64,000 bases of DNA from Sipunculus nudus (taxonomy: Eukaryota > Annelida > Sipuncula > Golfingiida > Sipunculidae): contig CM049314.1 in the NCBI GenBank assembly GCA_026874595.1, positions 560,001-624,000 of the forward strand. The letters run 5' to 3'. A program made the position numbers and the translations under genes. Below are positions 9,481 to 20,989 of this stretch, one piece after another (within the stretch, counting starts at the first letter, position 1; every line of letters starts with the position of its first letter). The notes beneath the pieces are model-generated. The model had not been told where the DNA came from and did not search any database. It saw nothing but the letters and a program-made list of their open reading frames with translations.

Positions 9481-9615
9481 AATATTTTTTTTTTAAATTC
9501 ATAGAGACTTGGTCATCCAATAACAGCAGAAAAAAATGTTCTTTCAAATGTTGTGTGGTGTCCATTGTACCCTCGCCCACCGCCGGGATCCAAAGAGAAG
9601 CCTGGATTTTACTGC

Positions 9616-9672
9616 AAAAAAAAAACACAAACACCCCCCCCCCCCAAAAAAAAAACAAAAACAAAAACAAAA
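9616..9672 (+). repeat. Homopolymer C/A low-complexity tract, unit A
   Basis: Runs of A, C, then A and ACAAA. Run lengths differ between units (18511-18568, 27402-27459, and G/T versions near 37110, 45056, 50910, 56762 and 62651), as expected for replication slippage or base-calling error. Confidence 0.95.
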
Positions 9673-9853
9673 AAACTTTTATTCATTTTATTTTTATTTT
9701 TTATTACTGTATGTAATTGAATATCATGGTTTATTTATAAAAAAATAAGATGCAATTCATTGGATGAAAAGAGATTTTATTAAATATATTGATACATGTT
9801 TATAACAGTTTGATATTTGATTTTTTTTAATTTATAGACAGACAATTTGTTAC

Positions 9854-11682
9854 CTCAAATCTGTACTCATGGTCCAACATGCATGTATTTGGTGTTCTTA
9901 GACCCATTTTAGGGTGTATATCCATGATAACAAGATAATATTACCTTGTTCCCACCAGCAAACATTTCAAGCCCCCAGAAAGCTGATTTCAGCTGAGGGA
10001 CAGTATATGGCTTATTATACACAGGCAAATAGTGTTTTGGACCACCTCATCTCCACCAGACTCATCACACACACCTGGTTTGGCTATCATTGCAATCCAT
10101 TTACACCCACTGGCTGGAATCTCAAAGCATTTGGTTCAAATCCCTCAGAAAAAAAATTAGGGCCAGTTTGAATTTCCAAATCTGGACACAGTGGACATAG
10201 TGATATACAGAAAAAATCCATTTTTTCCCCTCAAATCTGTACTGATGGTCCCACAAACCTGGTTTTGGTGTCATTAGGCCCAGTTTAGTGTGTATATACA
10301 GGGAAACAAGATAATATTACCCTGTTCCCACAAACAAAAATTTCATGCCCCCAGAAACCTGATTTCAGGCCAGTTTATGCTTATACACAGTCAAATAGGT
10401 TCTGGCCCCCCTCATCCCCACAAAACTCAACACACACTCCTGGTTTGGGTATCATTGCAATCCATTTACACCCACTGGCTGGCATCACCAAGCATTTGGC
10501 TCAACTCCCTCAGAAAAAAAATTAGGGCCAGTTTGAATTTCCAAATCTGGACACAGTGAACATAGTGATATACAGAGAAAATCCATTTTCCCCCCTCAAA
10601 TCTGTACTGATGGTCCCACAAACCTGGTTTTGGTGTCATTAGGCCCAGTTTAGGGTGTATATACAGGGAAACAAGAAAATATTACCCTGTTCCCACAAAC
10701 AAAAATTTCATGCCCCCAGAAACCTGATTTCAGGCCAGTTTATGCTTATACACAGTCAAATAGGTTCTGGCCCCCTTCATATCCACAAAACTCAACACAC
10801 ACTCCTGGTTTGGGTATCATTGCAATCCATTTACACCCACTGGCTGGCATCACCAAGCATTTGGCTCAACTCCCTCAGAAAAAAAATTAGGGCCAGTTTG
10901 AATTCCCAAATCTGGACACAGTGAACATAGTGATATACAGGGAAAAACCATTTTATTTACCTCAAATCTGTAATGATGGTCCCTAAAGCATGGTTTAGGT
11001 GTCATTAGGCCCAATTCAAGGTGTATATAAAGGGAAACAAGATAATATTACGCTGTTGACACAAACAAGAATTTCAAGCCCCCAGAAACCTGATTTCAGG
11101 CCAGTTTATGCTTATACACAGTCAGATAGGTTCTGGCCCCCCTCATCTCCACAAAACTCAACACACACTCCTGGTTTGGGTATCATTGCAATCCATTTAC
11201 ACCCACTGGCTGGTATCTCAAAGCATTTGGCTCAACTCCATCAGAAAAAAAATTAGGACCAGTTTGAATTTCCAAATCTGGACACAGTGAACATAGTGAT
11301 ATACAGATAAAATCCATTTTCCCCCCTCAAATCTGTACTGATGGTCCCACAAACCTGGTTTTGGTGTCATTAGGCCCAGTTTAGTGTGTATATACAGGGA
11401 AACAAGAAAATATTACCCTGTTCCCACAAACAAAAATTTCATGCCCCCAGAAACCTGATTTCAGGCCAGTTTATGCTTATACACAGTCAAATAGGTTTTG
11501 GCCCCCTTCATCTCCACCAGACTCTTCACAAACACCTGGCTTGGGTTTCATTGCAATCCATTCACACCCACTGGCTGGCATCTCCAAGCATATAGCTCAA
11601 CTTCTTCAGAAAAAAATATAGACCACTTTAAAGTTGATCAAATCTGGTCATAGTGGTTTATGCAGAAATCAATTGTTCCGAT
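9854..11682 (+). repeat. 365-bp satellite, five-monomer array, unit A
   Basis: The marker CTCAAATCTG starts at 9854, 10230, 10595, 10961, 11326 and 11683, giving periods of 376, 365, 366, 365 and 357. The monomers are distinguishable, and the same order of variants recurs in every long unit, so the five together form a higher-order repeat. Each monomer contains an 80-90 codon open frame, but the monomer length is not a multiple of three and every frame stops, so it is not a repeat protein. Confidence 0.94.
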
Positions 11683-11881
11683 CTCAAATCTGAAATAGTG
11701 GTCATAGAACATTGGTTGGTTCTTGTATGATTTTATTCAATTTACAATCAATATGCAGGAAAACCTGGCATTTTATTTTACTTCAATACACCAACAATAA
11801 ACAATCTAAGGACAAGTGAACAGGCTACCATACATATCTTAGGGAAAGGAAAACAGCAAAGGTTGTTTACATTGAGGACAC

Positions 11882-12073
11882 ATGGCAACCAGGTGGTTGG
11901 CGCTGGTCTGTGAAGCTTACGAAGCAGCAATCAAAGGAAGACGAAAACAACACAATAGAAGTCTTCTTCATGGGCCATCGCACACCCATAGAACACGGCT
12001 CCAACTGTCAAGTGTAATGCCGCTGCCGACATTTACTATCACATACTGCCGCCACTTATGGTCACGGCAATAG
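11882..12073 (+). other. 63-codon open frame of doubtful coding status (units A; also B at 20775-20966)
   Basis: The frame starts MATRWLALVCEAYEAAIKGR and ends at TAG. The sequence is less simple than the surrounding repeats and could be a captured exon. Intact copies lie at 20775-20966 (plus) and 42661-42852, 48513-48704 and 54368-54559 (minus). It is broken in units D and H, which argues against a needed protein. I do not recognise the peptide. Confidence 0.3.
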
Positions 12074-12855
12074 GATGTACTTTTTTATTTGAAGAAAAAA
12101 CGATCCCAGATTTGACGAAACTTACAATATAAACACATAATGTGACCGAGAGTGTTAGACGCTATCGAATGCTGAAAACTAAAGGTCTTCAGCATTAAAA
12201 TAACAGAATTAAAGGCGTATCTTTGAATGGTCCCATGTTCTTGTTTGACAAGAAATGATGCGAGATATGACGAGATATTCAATTTTGTCACTTCAAACTA
12301 GTCAAGTGAATCTTGAACAATAGAAAAATAAAATCTCTGGCATTCAAATGACAGAGATAAAGACATTTGTTCGAATTCTCGAATATTCTCGTTTGGCGGG
12401 AGATGGTACGAGATGTGGCGAGATATAAGTTATTATCTTGTTAAGCTCCCAAAACGCAACAAAATGCTGAAAACTGCTCCTCTTTAGCCGAAAAGGTGAC
12501 CAAGTTATATGCATTTCTGTGAAATCTCGTAATTTCTCGTTTGACGGAAAACAGAGCGAGATTCTACGAGACTTGCAATTAACTGCATTAGTGGCAAGGG
12601 AATGCTACCTCATGCAGAAAACTAGACACTTGTAGTATAAATATTAACAGAGATAGAAGCAAAAAACTTATTATTTTCAGATTGCCAAGTTTAACCCCAA
12701 AATTTGGTTACCATGGTTACAGCAGCGCAAAGCTACATGTACGCAGGAATAAGCCGACGATCCTAGTTTCAGATAAGACAGTAAACATTGTGCCACGTTT
12801 AATATTTTTTTTGGTATTGCAGAAAAATGCTAAGTTGCAGTGTTTCCAGTACCAC

Positions 12856-12868
12856 GCCCCCTGGTGGC
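12856..12868 (-). promoter_or_regulatory. CTCF-type core motif
   Basis: The minus strand reads GCCACCAGGGGGC, with TA before it and GTGG after, close to the animal CTCF consensus. CTCF is a zinc-finger protein that anchors chromatin loops in bilaterians. Equivalent cores occur at 14246-14258, 21749-21761 and 23139-23151 (minus strand) and at 33909-33921, 47717-47729 and 59453-59465 (plus strand). Binding is inferred from the motif only. Confidence 0.5.
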
Positions 12869-13151
12869 TATTTCCGAAAAATGAAAAAACAAGTTCGAGA
12901 TAATACAGAACAACAGAAAATATGTCACTTTCAGAACCTTAGCTGTAAAACTGCCACCTGTAAATCGTATTTAATGAAATCTTGAAAAGTCTCATTTGAC
13001 GACAAATGGCACGAGATTTTGCGAGACTTCCGTTAATTTTCCATAGAGCATATTAAATGCTACACAATGCAAAAAACTAGACCTCCCTAACTTAAAAAAT
13101 GAGAAATTTGGAGTGAAATTTTCGAATTTTCTGATTTTCCCCCCAAAATAC

Positions 13152-13165
13152 GTTACCATGGTAAC
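13152..13165. promoter_or_regulatory. Perfect palindromic RFX X-box-like motif
   Basis: GTTACCATGGTAAC is a 14-base perfect palindrome and fits the RFX half-sites GTNRCC and RGYAAC with a 2-base spacer. It recurs once or more per unit, with positions given under each region. RFX factors control cilium genes in animals; here the sites sit in repeats and have no target gene in view. Confidence 0.5.
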
Positions 13166-13293
13166 AATTGACCAGAAAAATTTGCCAGCACTTGGAAAGC
13201 TAACATAGTGAGGAATAAAATGAGCTACAGATTATGCGGCTACGATTATTATTGACGAAGATATGAAGAAAATAAAAATTTTAGGTTTTTTGG

Positions 13294-13317
13294 TGACCCT
13301 GACCTTGACCTTTGACC
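13294..13317 (-). promoter_or_regulatory. Stacked nuclear-receptor half-sites
   Basis: The minus strand reads AGGTCA-type half-sites in a row: AAAGGTCA, AGGTCA, GGGTCA. The TCAAGGTCA inside it is the extended half-site used by ERR/SF-1-type receptors. Related clusters lie at 7420-7439 and 14684-14707, at matching places in unit B, and on the plus strand at 31368-31390, 33459-33482 and near 41417, 47269, 53124 and 59002. Confidence 0.4.
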
Positions 13318-13458
13318 GATCATCACCAAAAACAATAGGCTCCGAGGAGAACAGATCTTACAGTTTATGTATAAGTTTCAGAGCGATTGCTTAAAAACTG
13401 TGGCCTCTAGCGCGTGTACATACAGACAAACAGACAGACAAACAAACAAACAAACAAA

Positions 13459-13640
13459 CAAACATACGCGGGTGATCAACATGCTTGCGAAAATCGAAGA
13501 TTTCCGGCAAGCAACAAACAAACATACGCGGGTGATCAACATGCTTGCGAAAATCGAAGATTTCCGGCAAGCAACAAACAAACAAACATACGCGGGTGAT
13601 CAACATGCTTGCGAAAATCGAAGATTTCCGGCAAGCAATA
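13459..13640 (+). repeat. Three tandem copies of a 60-bp hairpin repeat, unit A
   Basis: Each copy is an ACAA-type microsatellite stretch, then TACGCGGGTGATCAACAT, then an imperfect hairpin with arms GCTTGC and GCAAGC and inner arms AAATC/GATTT around a GAA loop. Copies are 60-64 bases long and differ mainly in the number of ACAA units. Copy number is one in the second block of the same unit (near 14843-14900). Confidence 0.88.
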
Positions 13641-13644
13641 AAGT

Positions 13645-13770
13645 TGTGACTGTGCCTCCAACATGTAGGATAATAGACAGGGCCCGGAAAGGCCGACACG
13701 CACCGCTGCACACGCCGGCCGCCCACCATAAGGACCCTGCCGGCACTTGCGGCGATGGCACGGGTCTTCG
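13645..13770 (+). other. GC-rich patch between repeat modules, unit A (also 22538-22663 in B)
   Basis: A short segment far richer in G and C than its surroundings (for example GGGCCCGGAAAGGCCG and CACGCCGGCCGCCCACC). It is not found in the minus-orientation units, so it looks like an insertion or captured fragment. I see no gene in it. Confidence 0.55.
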
Positions 13771-13789
13771 TGGTTTGGCGAAAAACGGC

Positions 13790-14680
13790 GCGAGATTTGA
13801 CGAGACTAACAATGTGACCCCTGAATGTGACTGCGAGCGTCAGCCGCTATCCAACGCTGCAAACCGTGTGTCTGTAGCGTAAAAAATGACAGAATTATAG
13901 GCATTTCTTTGAATGGTCTCGTGTTCTCGTTTCACGAGAAACAGTGCGAGATATGACGAGCCTTTCTATTGAATGACTAAGAAGTAGACTAATGCTATCT
14001 AACGCCAAAAACCAGAGCGTTCTATCGCAAATATTGACAGAGACAGAAGCAGGAACACTCCGTATTTCAGATTGTCAAGTTTTACCCCAAAATTTGGTCA
14101 CCATGGTAACGGCAGCACAAGGCTAAATGTACGAAGGAATAAGGCAATGATCCTAGTTTTAGATGCGACAAAAAAAATTGTTATATGCTTAATATTTTTT
14201 TAGATATTGCGGAAAAATGATATGTTACAGTGTTTCCAGTACCACGCCCCCTGGTGGCTATTTCCGAAAAATGAAAAAACAAGTTTGAGATAATACAGAA
14301 CAACAGAAAATATGTCACTTTCAGAACCTTAGCTGTAAAACTGCCACCTGTAAATCATATTTAATGAAATCTCGGAAAGTCTCATTTGACGACAAATGGC
14401 ACGAGATTTTGCGAGACTCACATTAATTTCGCATAGAGCATATTAAATGCTACGCATTGCAAAAAACTAGGCCTCTCTAACTCAAAAAATGAGAAATTTG
14501 GAGGGAAATTTTCGAATTTTCTTATTTTCCCCCCAAAATACGTTACCATGGTAACAATTGACCGGAAAAATTTGCCAGCACTTGGAAAGCTAACATAGTG
14601 AGGAATAAAATGAGCCACAGATTATGCGGCTACGATTATTATTGACGAAGATATGAAGAAAATAAAGATTTAAGGTTTTT
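13790..14680 (+). repeat. Degenerate 148-bp monomer region, unit A second copy
   Basis: This is a diverged direct duplicate of the preceding region, offset about 1390 bases, with X-box-like motifs at 14097-14110 (one half changed to GTCACC) and 14542-14555 and a CTCF-type core at 14246-14258. Spacings are again 149 and 296. The second copy is absent from the minus-orientation units. Confidence 0.75.
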
Positions 14681-15044
14681 CGGTGACCCTGACCTTGACC
14701 TTTGACCGATCATGACCAAAAACAATAGGCTCCGAGGAGAACAGATCTTACAGTTTATGGATAAGTTTCAGAGCGATTGCTTAAAAACTGTGGCCTGTAG
14801 CGCGTGTACATACAGACAAACAGACAGACAGACAAACAAACAAACAAACATACGCGGGTGATCAACATGCTTGCGAAAATCGAAGATTTCCGGCAAGCAA
14901 CAAGATGACCAGAGGTCACGCGCTTGCCGGAAATGGAAATGATACAGACAGATAGACAGAGAGTGCATGTAGAAACAGTCATATGAATAAGCAACATTGT
15001 GGGGGCAGCAGAAACGGATAATATGTTTATTTATGCATGCTGAC

Positions 15045-16190
15045 CTTTAACAGCTGCATATCTTTCTAGTGTAAAAGGGACCAAGTTCAAAATTTTTTCA
15101 TGAAATCCCGTTAATCTCGTTTGACAAGAAGCAGTGAGACGTTTTCAGGTTTGTCATGCCAAGCTGGCCAAATGATATGAAATGCCGAAAACTAGACCTG
15201 TCTAGCTATAAAAGCCGCTGAGTTATAAGCATTTGCATGAAATGTCGTGTTTTCTCGTTTGACGGGAAATGGTGCGAGCTTTGGCGAGATTTCCAGTTTT
15301 GTCATGTCAGGTTTGTCAAATATTACAAAATGCCGGAAACCAGACCTGTCTGGCTGTAAAACTGGCCCAGTTATAAGCATTTCCCTGAAATTTCGTGTTT
15401 TCTCGTTTGACGAGATACGGTGCGAGATTTTGCCAGACTTGCATATCTGTCGTGTCAAGCTGGTCTAGTGGAACTAAATGCCGAAAACCAGACGTGTCTA
15501 GCTGTAAAACTCGCCCAGTTATAAGCATTTCCGTGAAATCCCGTGTTTTCTCGTTTGACGAGATACGGTGCGAGATTTGGCCTGTCTTGCAGCTCTGTCG
15601 TGTCAAGCTTGTTTGGTGGAACGAAATGCCGAAAACCAGACCTGTCTAGCTGTAAAAGTCGCCGAGTTATAAGCATTTCCGCGAAGTCTCGTTTTTTCTC
15701 GTTTGACGAGATATGGCGCGAAATTTGGCGTGACTTTCAGTTCTGTCGTGTCAAGCTGGTCATGTGGAACAAAATGCCGAAAACTAGATCTGCCTAGCTT
15801 AAAAACTGACAAAGTTACAAAAAATGGTCGTGTTATTTCCAATTTCCATGATTTTTGCCCAAAAAATGTAACCATGGTAACGGCACTTGCATATCTGTCG
15901 TGTCAAGCTGGTGTAGTGGAACTAAATGCCGAAAACCAGACGTGTCTAGCTGTAAAACTGGCCAAGTTATAAGCATTTCCGTGAAATCCCGTGTTTTCTC
16001 GTTTGACGAGATACGGTGCGAGATTTGGCGTAACTTTTAGTTCTGTCGTGTCAAGCTGGTCATGTGGAACAAAATGCCGAAAACTAGATCTGCCTAGCTT
16101 AAAAACTGACAAAGTTACAAAAAAATGGTCGTGTTATTTCCAATTTCCGTGATTTTTGCCCAAAAAATGTAACCATGGTAACAGCAAATT
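15045..16190 (+). repeat. 148-bp tandem repeat array (A/B junction)
   Basis: The marker AGTTATAAGC recurs at 15221, 15369, 15517 and 15665 (spacing 148), and again at 15965. The left-most monomers are more diverged. The array has X-box-like palindromes at 15868-15881 and 16169-16182. Confidence 0.93.
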
Positions 16191-16489
16191 TAAGTAAGCT
16201 ACATGTCAAAAGAAAGGCCAGGTGATGACAAAAAAAATGAGCTATTGCAGAAGTGGATAAGCCTATTTATGGCGAAGTTATAGTGCAAAAACCGTTAACC
16301 ATACCTGTCGTGACCTTGACCCTTGACCTTGGAGCAATGTTGACCAAAAACAATAGGGCACCTAGAAATCGGTTTGTCAATCAAGCCTGTAAGTTTCAAG
16401 TTGATTGATGCAAAAGTGTGACCTGGAGAGTCGTGACAAACAAACAAACAAACAAACAAACAAACAAACAAACTAGACGACCTGAGGTC

Positions 16490-18372
16490 GAACGCTTGCC
16501 GGAAGTGACCGGAAATAAGACAGCGAAATAGATGGACAGTTACTAGGCAGACAGACAGGGAACATTTGGATCTGATCAAATGAAAAACCTCTATCATGGG
16601 GAAAACAGTAGCACATATGAATAAGGTCTTGCTGATTTTCAAAAGTCAAAGAGGAGTAGACAGAGAGACAGACAGAGAGACAGACAGACAGACAGACGGA
16701 TAGAGAGACATTAATAGTGTTGTTATTAGTAGCCATCCTATACAGGATAATCCATTTTTGGACAGAAATAAAAATAAAGGAAGTCCAACTGAATCCTTGG
16801 CAGTTCTCCTATTCTTGAGTGCTGGAAATAAGAAAAGCACTGAAAATGAAACTTGAAGAGTTGAACGTCCAGAATGCCGAAATGCAAGCGAAGCCGCGTT
16901 CGTGTTAGACAGAGACCCAACCTCTGGGTAAGGGAGACGTGACCTTTCATTCCTGGACAAATAGGTCGGCCTGAGGACATCTTCAAGTCTGATGATGGCT
17001 TAAATTAGGGCTGTCCTTGAAGAAAAAAGGCAGTCGGTCAGCCTGCGTCCGGGAATTATAAAATTCCAAGAAGTCCTGCCCATCACGGATTAACTGTAAT
17101 GTCCCCTTGGTGTAGGTTATCTGTAATGTGAAATTTAATATATTTTAAAAATTGGAATCTTTGGTTAAAAAAGGAGAGACTTTTAAGGAGTCTGAAGTGG
17201 TAAGTAATAAGATAAAAAAATTTGAGGCCCTAGTTCCGTGGTGGGTTAGGACTTCATATATAAAAATATATTCTGGCTTGAGAGAGGGGTGCTGTCAAAT
17301 TTTTTGGCGCCTGCCGCACGTTTGTGAATAAAACGGTACACTTGACACGGGCGCGATGGAAATTTAAGAGGAAAGGTAGTAATCCCAAGCCGTAGTTGAG
17401 TTGTTTTGACCCCAGAGTTTGCAGTCCTAGCTGAAATAGGCATGGGACGGGCTCTTTTTTAAACCCGGAACGCCAGAAGAGGCTGGAGATTGAATGAAGG
17501 ATTGGGCCATTTTTTTATCCGAAAAACCTGGGAATTGACAATTAAAAAAATGACAGGGACCTTCTTAGCCCGTTCCAGCTCAGGGAACGGTCATTAGAAT
17601 ATTGTCGGGAATCCATATTATCCTACCTGTGGGCTGGGACGGTCCAGAAAACCGCAATTATACGGGTATCCATAAAATTGTATGTCAATTTTTGTCATTA
17701 ATAAATACATATACATCTATAACGCGGACAGCCGGAGAATTCGCGGAGAATTCATCATGATGATATTATTAAATGTGAGCAAAGGTACAATTTATGTTTT
17801 GTATCATATTTCCTTAAGAACCTGTAAATTTGATATCCTGCATGGTTTTGTTACGGTTTGCACAGTAAACTGTTGAAAAAATATATAGTGTTTAGCGTTT
17901 TCGTCTGATGTAAGATCGGTAGTCAGTCAATGTTAGCTGGTGATCCAGATTGGTGTTAGTGGCAGTCCCACATTGTTTGCGCTGGTTATTATTTCGGTAA
18001 TTTAACAGTGAATAAATGTCTTTAGAGTAATATAGTGGTAGATTTTAAATGATTTTAACGTATAATTAGAGTATCATTGCATATAAAATCTCTCCGTGAA
18101 TTGTCCGGGAATTCCCCGCGTTTACATATAAACGCATTTACCAGCCGTATGAAAGTTTTTGTCCGCTTTCATAATGTTTGCCGTGCCCCGGACACAAATT
18201 TAAGACGAGATGGACTAAACCCCGCCCCTGTAGGATTGTTTGGACTCTGAAGAGAAACGAACCCTCGCAGGAAATGCGGTGGGATGGGCTCTTTCTTATT
18301 CGATGAACGCTCGAAAAGAGTGGTGAATGATTGAAAAAATAGGGTCATTTTCACTGTCATCTTGAATAACGG
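16490..18372 (-). repeat. Promoter-like 1.9-kb module, unit B
   Basis: Same as in unit A, with an extra GA pair near 18250 and one fewer G at the 17286 and 17450 homopolymers. Confidence 0.6.
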
Positions 18373-18747
18373 AAAAAATATTTTTTTTTAAATTCATAGA
18401 GACTTGGTCATCCAATAACAGCAGAAAAAAATGTTCTTTCAAATGTTGTGTGGTGTCCATTGTACCCTCGCCCACCGCCGGGATCCAAAGAGAAGCCTGG
18501 ATTTTACTGCAAAAAAAAACACAAACACCCCCCCCCCCCAAAAAAAAAACAAAAACAAAAACAAAAAAACTTTTATTCATTTTATTTTTATTTTTTATTA
18601 CTGTATGTAATTGAATATCATGGTTTATTTATAAAAAAATAAGATGCAATTCATTGGATGAAAAGAGATTTTATTAAATATATTGATACATGTTTATAAC
18701 AGTTTGATATTTGATTTTTTTTAATTTATAGACAGACAATTTGTTAC

Positions 18748-20575
18748 CTCAAATCTGTACTCATGGTCCAACATGCATGTATTTGGTGTTCTTAGACCCA
18801 TTTTAGGGTGTATATCCATGATAACAAGATAATATTACCTTGTTCCCACCAGCAAACATTTCAAGCCCCCAGAAAGCTGATTTCAGCTGAGGACAGTATA
18901 TGGCTTATTATACACAGGCAAATAGTGTTTTGGACCACCTCATCTCCACCAGACTCATCACACACACCTGGTTTGGCTATCATTGCAATCCATTTACACC
19001 CACTGGCTGGAATCTCAAAGCATTTGGTTCAAATCCCTCAGAAAAAAAATTAGGGCCAGTTTGAATTTCCAAATCTGGACACAGTGGACATAGTGATATA
19101 CAGAAAAAATCCATTTTTTCCCCTCAAATCTGTACTGATGGTCCCACAAACCTGGTTTTGGTGTCATTAGGCCCAGTTTAGTGTGTATATACAGGGAAAC
19201 AAGATAATATTACCCTGTTCCCACAAACAAAAATTTCATGCCCCCAGAAACCTGATTTCAGGCCAGTTTATGCTTATACACAGTCAAATAGGTTCTGGCC
19301 CCCCTCATCCCCACAAAACTCAACACACACTCCTGGTTTGGGTATCATTGCAATCCATTTACACCCACTGGCTGGCATCACCAAGCATTTGGCTCAACTC
19401 CCTCAGAAAAAAAATTAGGGCCAGTTTGAATTTCCAAATCTGGACACAGTGAACATAGTGATATACAGAGAAAATCCATTTTCCCCCCTCAAATCTGTAC
19501 TGATGGTCCCACAAACCTGGTTTTGGTGTCATTAGGCCCAGTTTAGGGTGTATATACAGGGAAACAAGAAAATATTACCCTGTTCCCACAAACAAAAATT
19601 TCATGCCCCCAGAAACCTGATTTCAGGCCAGTTTATGCTTATACACAGTCAAATAGGTTCTGGCCCCCTTCATATCCACAAAACTCAACACACACTCCTG
19701 GTTTGGGTATCATTGCAATCCATTTACACCCACTGGCTGGCATCACCAAGCATTTGGCTCAACTCCCTCAGAAAAAAAATTAGGGCCAGTTTGAATTCCC
19801 AAATCTGGACACAGTGAACATAGTGATATACAGGGAAAAACCATTTTATTTACCTCAAATCTGTAATGATGGTCCCTAAAGCATGGTTTAGGTGTCATTA
19901 GGCCCAATTCAAGGTGTATATAAAGGGAAACAAGATAATATTACGCTGTTGACACAAACAAGAATTTCAAGCCCCCAGAAACCTGATTTCAGGCCAGTTT
20001 ATGCTTATACACAGTCAGATAGGTTCTGGCCCCCCTCATCTCCACAAAACTCAACACACACTCCTGGTTTGGGTATCATTGCAATCCATTTACACCCACT
20101 GGCTGGTATCTCAAAGCATTTGGCTCAACTCCATCAGAAAAAAAATTAGGACCAGTTTGAATTTCCAAATCTGGACACAGTGAACATAGTGATATACAGA
20201 TAAAATCCATTTTCCCCCCTCAAATCTGTACTGATGGTCCCACAAACCTGGTTTTGGTGTCATTAGGCCCAGTTTAGTGTGTATATACAGGGAAACAAGA
20301 AAATATTACCCTGTTCCCACAAACAAAAATTTCATGCCCCCAGAAACCTGATTTCAGGCCAGTTTATGCTTATACACAGTCAAATAGGTTTTGGCCCCCT
20401 TCATCTCCACCAGACTCTTCACAAACACCTGGCTTGGGTTTCATTGCAATCCATTCACACCCACTGGCTGGCATCTCCAAGCATATAGCTCAACTTCTTC
20501 AGAAAAAAATATAGACCACTTTAAAGTTGATCAAATCTGGTCATAGTGGTTTATGCAGAAATCAATTGTTCCGAT
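18748..20575 (+). repeat. 365-bp satellite array, unit B
   Basis: Five monomers in the same variant order as unit A. A one-base loss near 18892 changes the open frame of the first monomer. Confidence 0.93.
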
Positions 20576-20989
20576 CTCAAATCTGAAATAGTGGTCATAG
20601 AACATTGGTTGGTTCTTGTATGATTTTATTCAATTTACAATCAATATGCAGGAAAACCTGGCATTTTATTTTACTTCAATACACCAACAATAAACAATCT
20701 AAGGACAAGTGAACAGGCTACCATACATATCTTAGGGAAAGGAAAACAGCAAAGGTTGTTTACATTGAGGACACATGGCAACCAGGTGGTTGGCGCTGGT
20801 CTGTGAAGCTTACGAAGCAGCAATCAAAGGAAGACGAAAACAACACAATAGAAGTCTTCTTCATGGGCCATCGCACACCCATAGAACACGGCTCCAACTG
20901 TCAAGTGTAATGCCGCTGCCGACATTTACTATCACATACTGCCGCCACTTATGGTCACGGCAATAGGATGTACTTTTTTATTTGAAGAA

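Larger units (their letters stand above)
12100..13290 (+). repeat. Degenerate 148-bp monomer region with X-box and CTCF-like motifs, unit A first copy
   Basis: The inverted-repeat core of the 148-bp family is still visible in decayed form at 12239, 12387 and 12535 (spacing exactly 148). X-box-like palindromes lie at 12707-12720 and 13152-13165, and a CTCF-type core at 12856-12868. Distances from the first X-box to the CTCF core and from there to the second X-box are 149 and 296, about one and two monomers. Confidence 0.75.
6541..15431 (+). repeat. Long tandem repeat, unit A (about 8.9 kb, plus orientation)
   Basis: The 6541 flank (GCCAGACTTGCATATC) recurs at 15432 and 24326, giving periods of 8891 and 8894; the phase of the boundaries is arbitrary. 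Order within the unit: 148-bp array (6541-7300), TGACCT cluster (7420-7439), AAAC tract and hairpin (7545-7599), promoter-like module (7600-9480), C/A-rich low-complexity tract (9616-9672), 365-bp satellite array (9854-11682), a 63-codon frame (11882-12073), degenerate 148-bp region with X-box and CTCF-like cores (12100-13290), 60-bp hairpin repeats (13459-13640), a GC-rich patch, a second diverged copy of the degenerate region (about 13790-14780), then the 148-bp array resumes near 15040. No gene for transposase, reverse transcriptase or rolling-circle replicase is visible. Confidence 0.95.

Noticed and set aside
10290-10559. 89-codon frame repeated in each 365-bp monomer (MYIQGNK start)
   Set aside because: Period is not a multiple of three, every copy ends in stop codons, small indels freely change the frame, and the peptide has no recognisable domain.
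13459-13640. CRISPR-like array
   Set aside because: Three direct 60-base repeats with only ACAA-type tract between them; no unique spacers, and the setting is animal repeat DNA.
14418-14618. Short minus-strand frame next to an X-box
   Set aside because: Falls in degenerate 148-bp monomers and is not kept in unit B, where a one-base change near 23460 shifts it.
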